Below are positions 6,556 to 7,317 of a DNA stretch of 7,317 bases, one piece after another. Each line of letters begins with the position of its first letter. The stretch's first letter is position 1. Source of the stretch: CAZLIC01 sp964559535 (GTDB taxonomy: Bacteria; Pseudomonadota; Alphaproteobacteria; Rhodobacterales; Rhodobacteraceae); the NCBI GenBank assembly GCA_964559535.1, contig CAZLIC010000133.1, positions 1-7,317 of the forward strand. The letters run 5' to 3'. Below the pieces are notes generated by a model. That model had not been told where the DNA came from. It ran no database searches and worked only from the letters and a program-made list of their open reading frames with translations. The translations under genes and the position numbers were made by a program.

Positions 6556-6593
6556 AGAACAGGCGGTCTGATAATTTGGCAACTGCCTGTTCT
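6556..6593. repeat. Inverted repeat upstream of the 54-aa gene, possible operator or RNA hairpin
   Basis: AGAACAGGCGGT (6556-6567) and ACTGCCTGTTCT (6582-6593) are inverted copies agreeing at 11 of 12 positions, with a perfect core GAACAGGC/GCCTGTTC. The spacer is 14 bases and AT-rich. The centre is about 75 bases upstream of the predicted start of the small gene, a position typical for an activator or repressor site. In RNA it would form a stem-loop. It does not match the direct-repeat LexA box of Alphaproteobacteria. The binding protein is unknown. Confidence 0.5.
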
Positions 6594-6793
6594 GCAACCA
6601 CAGATGGCGCCGCCATTTCGATGCAGGCCGGAATTTCGCGTCTGCGGGAGAAAATGCGGGCATCGGGCAGACCTGCACGGGGCGACTCAAGGGAACCACC
6701 GGGCAACGGGTCGGATCCGCGCGATGGCCCGCCGGGTGCTGGCGCGAATCACGCCGGCAGGTGGCGCCGGCGCCGGTGGCACGGGGAAAAGCC

Positions 6794-6829
6794 GGGGAAG
6801 GTTCCCCCCAGTACCGGGATGCATCCCGG
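6794..6829 (-). terminator. Tandem hairpins just after mutT, probable transcript end
   Basis: CCGGGATGCATCCCGG (6814-6829) is a perfect 16-base palindrome starting 3 bases past the mutT stop on the minus strand. Four bases further comes a second stem, GGGGAA/TTCCCC (6794-6807). On the minus strand this is followed by GGCTTTTCCCC, only a weak T-run. The pair looks like a terminator or mRNA-end stabiliser for mutT, less canonical than the other two terminators in the window. Confidence 0.45.
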
Positions 6830-6832
6830 CGG

Positions 6833-7231
6833 CTACAACCAGTCGCGCAAGACCGGGATCAGCGGCAGGTCGGCGGGGGGCATGGGATAGTCGCGCAGGC
6901 GGGCGGGGGCAACCCAGGCCAGCCGCTGGCCTTCGCGGGGCAGGGGGGTGCCCTGCCAGCGGCGGCAGGCAAACAGCGGCATCAGCAGGTGGAACGTCTC
7001 GTAGCTGTGGCTGGCAAAGCAAAGCGGTGCCAGGCAGGAGGTCCAGGTGTCGATGCCCAGTTCCTCGTGCAACTCGCGTACCAATGCTGCCTCGGGCGTT
7101 TCGCCGGGTTCCACCTTGCCCCCCGGAAACTCCCACAACCCGGCCATCGACTTGCCTTCCGGGCGCTGTGCCAAGAGCACACGCCCGTCGGCGTCGATCA
7201 GCGCCACGGCCGAGACAAGCACGACTTTCAT
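6833..7231 (-). CDS. mutT: MutT-type Nudix hydrolase (8-oxo-dGTP diphosphatase family)
   Basis: The 132-residue cytoplasmic enzyme belongs to the Nudix superfamily and is closest in style to MutT, which cleaves 8-oxo-dGTP to the monophosphate and so prevents A:T to C:G mutations. The Nudix box GX5EX7REUXEEXGU is complete: Gly38, Glu44, Arg52, Glu53, Leu54, Glu56, Glu57, Gly59 and Ile60. It follows the typical LWEFPGGK (32-39). Near the C-terminus, PPADLPLI (118-125) aligns with PPANEPVI of E. coli MutT, so the asparagine that recognises 8-oxoguanine there is Asp121 here. The ATG at 7231 gives MKVVLVSAVALIDADGRVLLAQRP, matching the usual start; a TTG six codons earlier is less likely. The Shine-Dalgarno (GCGGGGTG) is only fair. 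ATGA at 7228-7231 could be an overlap with an upstream gene. Substrate specificity is inferred from the family. Confidence 0.93.
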   Translation of the reverse strand: MKVVLVSAVALIDADGRVLLAQRPEGKSMAGLWEFPGGKVEPGETPEAALVRELHEELGIDTWTSCLAPLCFASHSYETFHLLMPLFACRRWQGTPLPREGQRLAWVAPARLRDYPMPPADLPLIPVLRDWL

Positions 7232-7317
7232 CGCACCCCGCCGCGGCAACCGCGCACCCCGCCCTCGGCTGCCACATGGGCTGCGCCCATGGGCCAGCCT
7301 GCGGCGCGGCCCGGCGG
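7232..7317 (-). other. Unresolved sequence upstream of mutT: possible 3' end of an upstream gene, with a hairpin
   Basis: One minus-strand frame is open from the window edge to a TGA at 7228-7230 that overlaps the mutT ATG as ATGA, a common coupling arrangement. The 29 codons visible encode a glycine, alanine and arginine-rich end that I cannot assign. The other two frames are open here too, so openness proves nothing. The DNA also holds a hairpin: CATGGGC (7275-7281) pairs with GCCCATG (7285-7291), and GGCTG (7267-7271) with CAGCC (7295-7299). No good promoter for mutT is visible. Confidence 0.25.

Larger units (their letters stand above)
6476..6832. other. Gene-free stretch between mutT and the 54-aa gene
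   Basis: This 357-base stretch has two parts. From 6476 to about 6600 it is AT-richer and holds the Shine-Dalgarno, candidate promoter and inverted repeat described separately. From about 6600 to 6832 it is GC-rich with no convincing gene. It contains a short self-complementary run GGCGCCGGCGCC (6763-6774) and, next to mutT, two small hairpins (6794-6829). Open frames cross it on both strands, but they start at TTG codons without ribosome binding sites and have low-complexity arginine, glycine and proline-rich products. I see no RNA gene or mobile-element end here. Confidence 0.6.

Noticed and set aside
6556..6600. LexA (SOS) box
   Set aside because: GAAC and GTTC occur, but not as the direct repeat GAAC-N7-GAAC or GTTC-N7-GTTC known for Alphaproteobacteria.
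6506..6706. 66-codon minus-strand frame from a TTG at 6706, ending 30 bases before the small gene
   Set aside because: It has a TTG start without a ribosome site, its inner ATG also lacks one, and it runs through the inverted repeat and promoter-like elements. The last 36 residues look somewhat protein-like, so it is not fully excluded.
6240..6890. 216-codon plus-strand frame starting in the terminator loop
   Set aside because: It starts at TTG inside a hairpin, lies antisense to the small gene and the end of mutT, and has a composition without domains.

Overview
The window is GC-rich, with codon third positions that are mostly G or C. Gene content and protein style point to an alphaproteobacterium, most likely of the Rhodobacterales (Rhodobacter/Paracoccus-like). 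The grounds are a Bzt/Aap-type amino-acid ABC ATPase, the order rimP-nusA-ylxR-infB with YlxR fused to an L7Ae-like domain, an IF-2 that begins MTDTDGKKPLGL, and a MutT of the kind common in that order. This assignment is inference from recognition; no search was run.

Left part (1-645). The 3' two thirds of an ABC transporter ATPase gene enters from the left edge and stops at 489. It is followed by an 11-bp GC hairpin (505-530), a candidate promoter (509-537) and a classic intrinsic terminator (588-612) that lies only about 30 bases before the rimP start codon.

Central part (646-6199). A tight co-directional operon, rimP-nusA-ylxR/L7Ae-infB, has gaps of 12 and 32 bases and then a 1-base stop/start overlap. 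Its products link 30S maturation (RimP), transcription elongation, termination and antitermination (NusA), an RNA-binding accessory protein (YlxR-L7Ae) and translation initiation (IF-2). A bidirectional terminator at 6227-6254 closes the operon.

Right part (6255-7317), minus strand. A 54-codon gene (6311-6475) has a strong Shine-Dalgarno and faces infB across the shared terminator. Upstream of it is an AT-richer control region with a candidate promoter and a long inverted repeat (6556-6593). Further right is a complete mutT-type Nudix hydrolase gene (6833-7231) with hairpins just after its stop. An upstream minus-strand gene may end in an ATGA overlap with mutT, but this is not proven.

Most of the window is conserved housekeeping sequence and I do not see a new defence or mobile system. 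The points most worth a second look are the attenuator-like leader of the rimP operon, the small gene convergent to infB with its inverted repeat, and the hairpin that holds the nusA stop codon in its loop.
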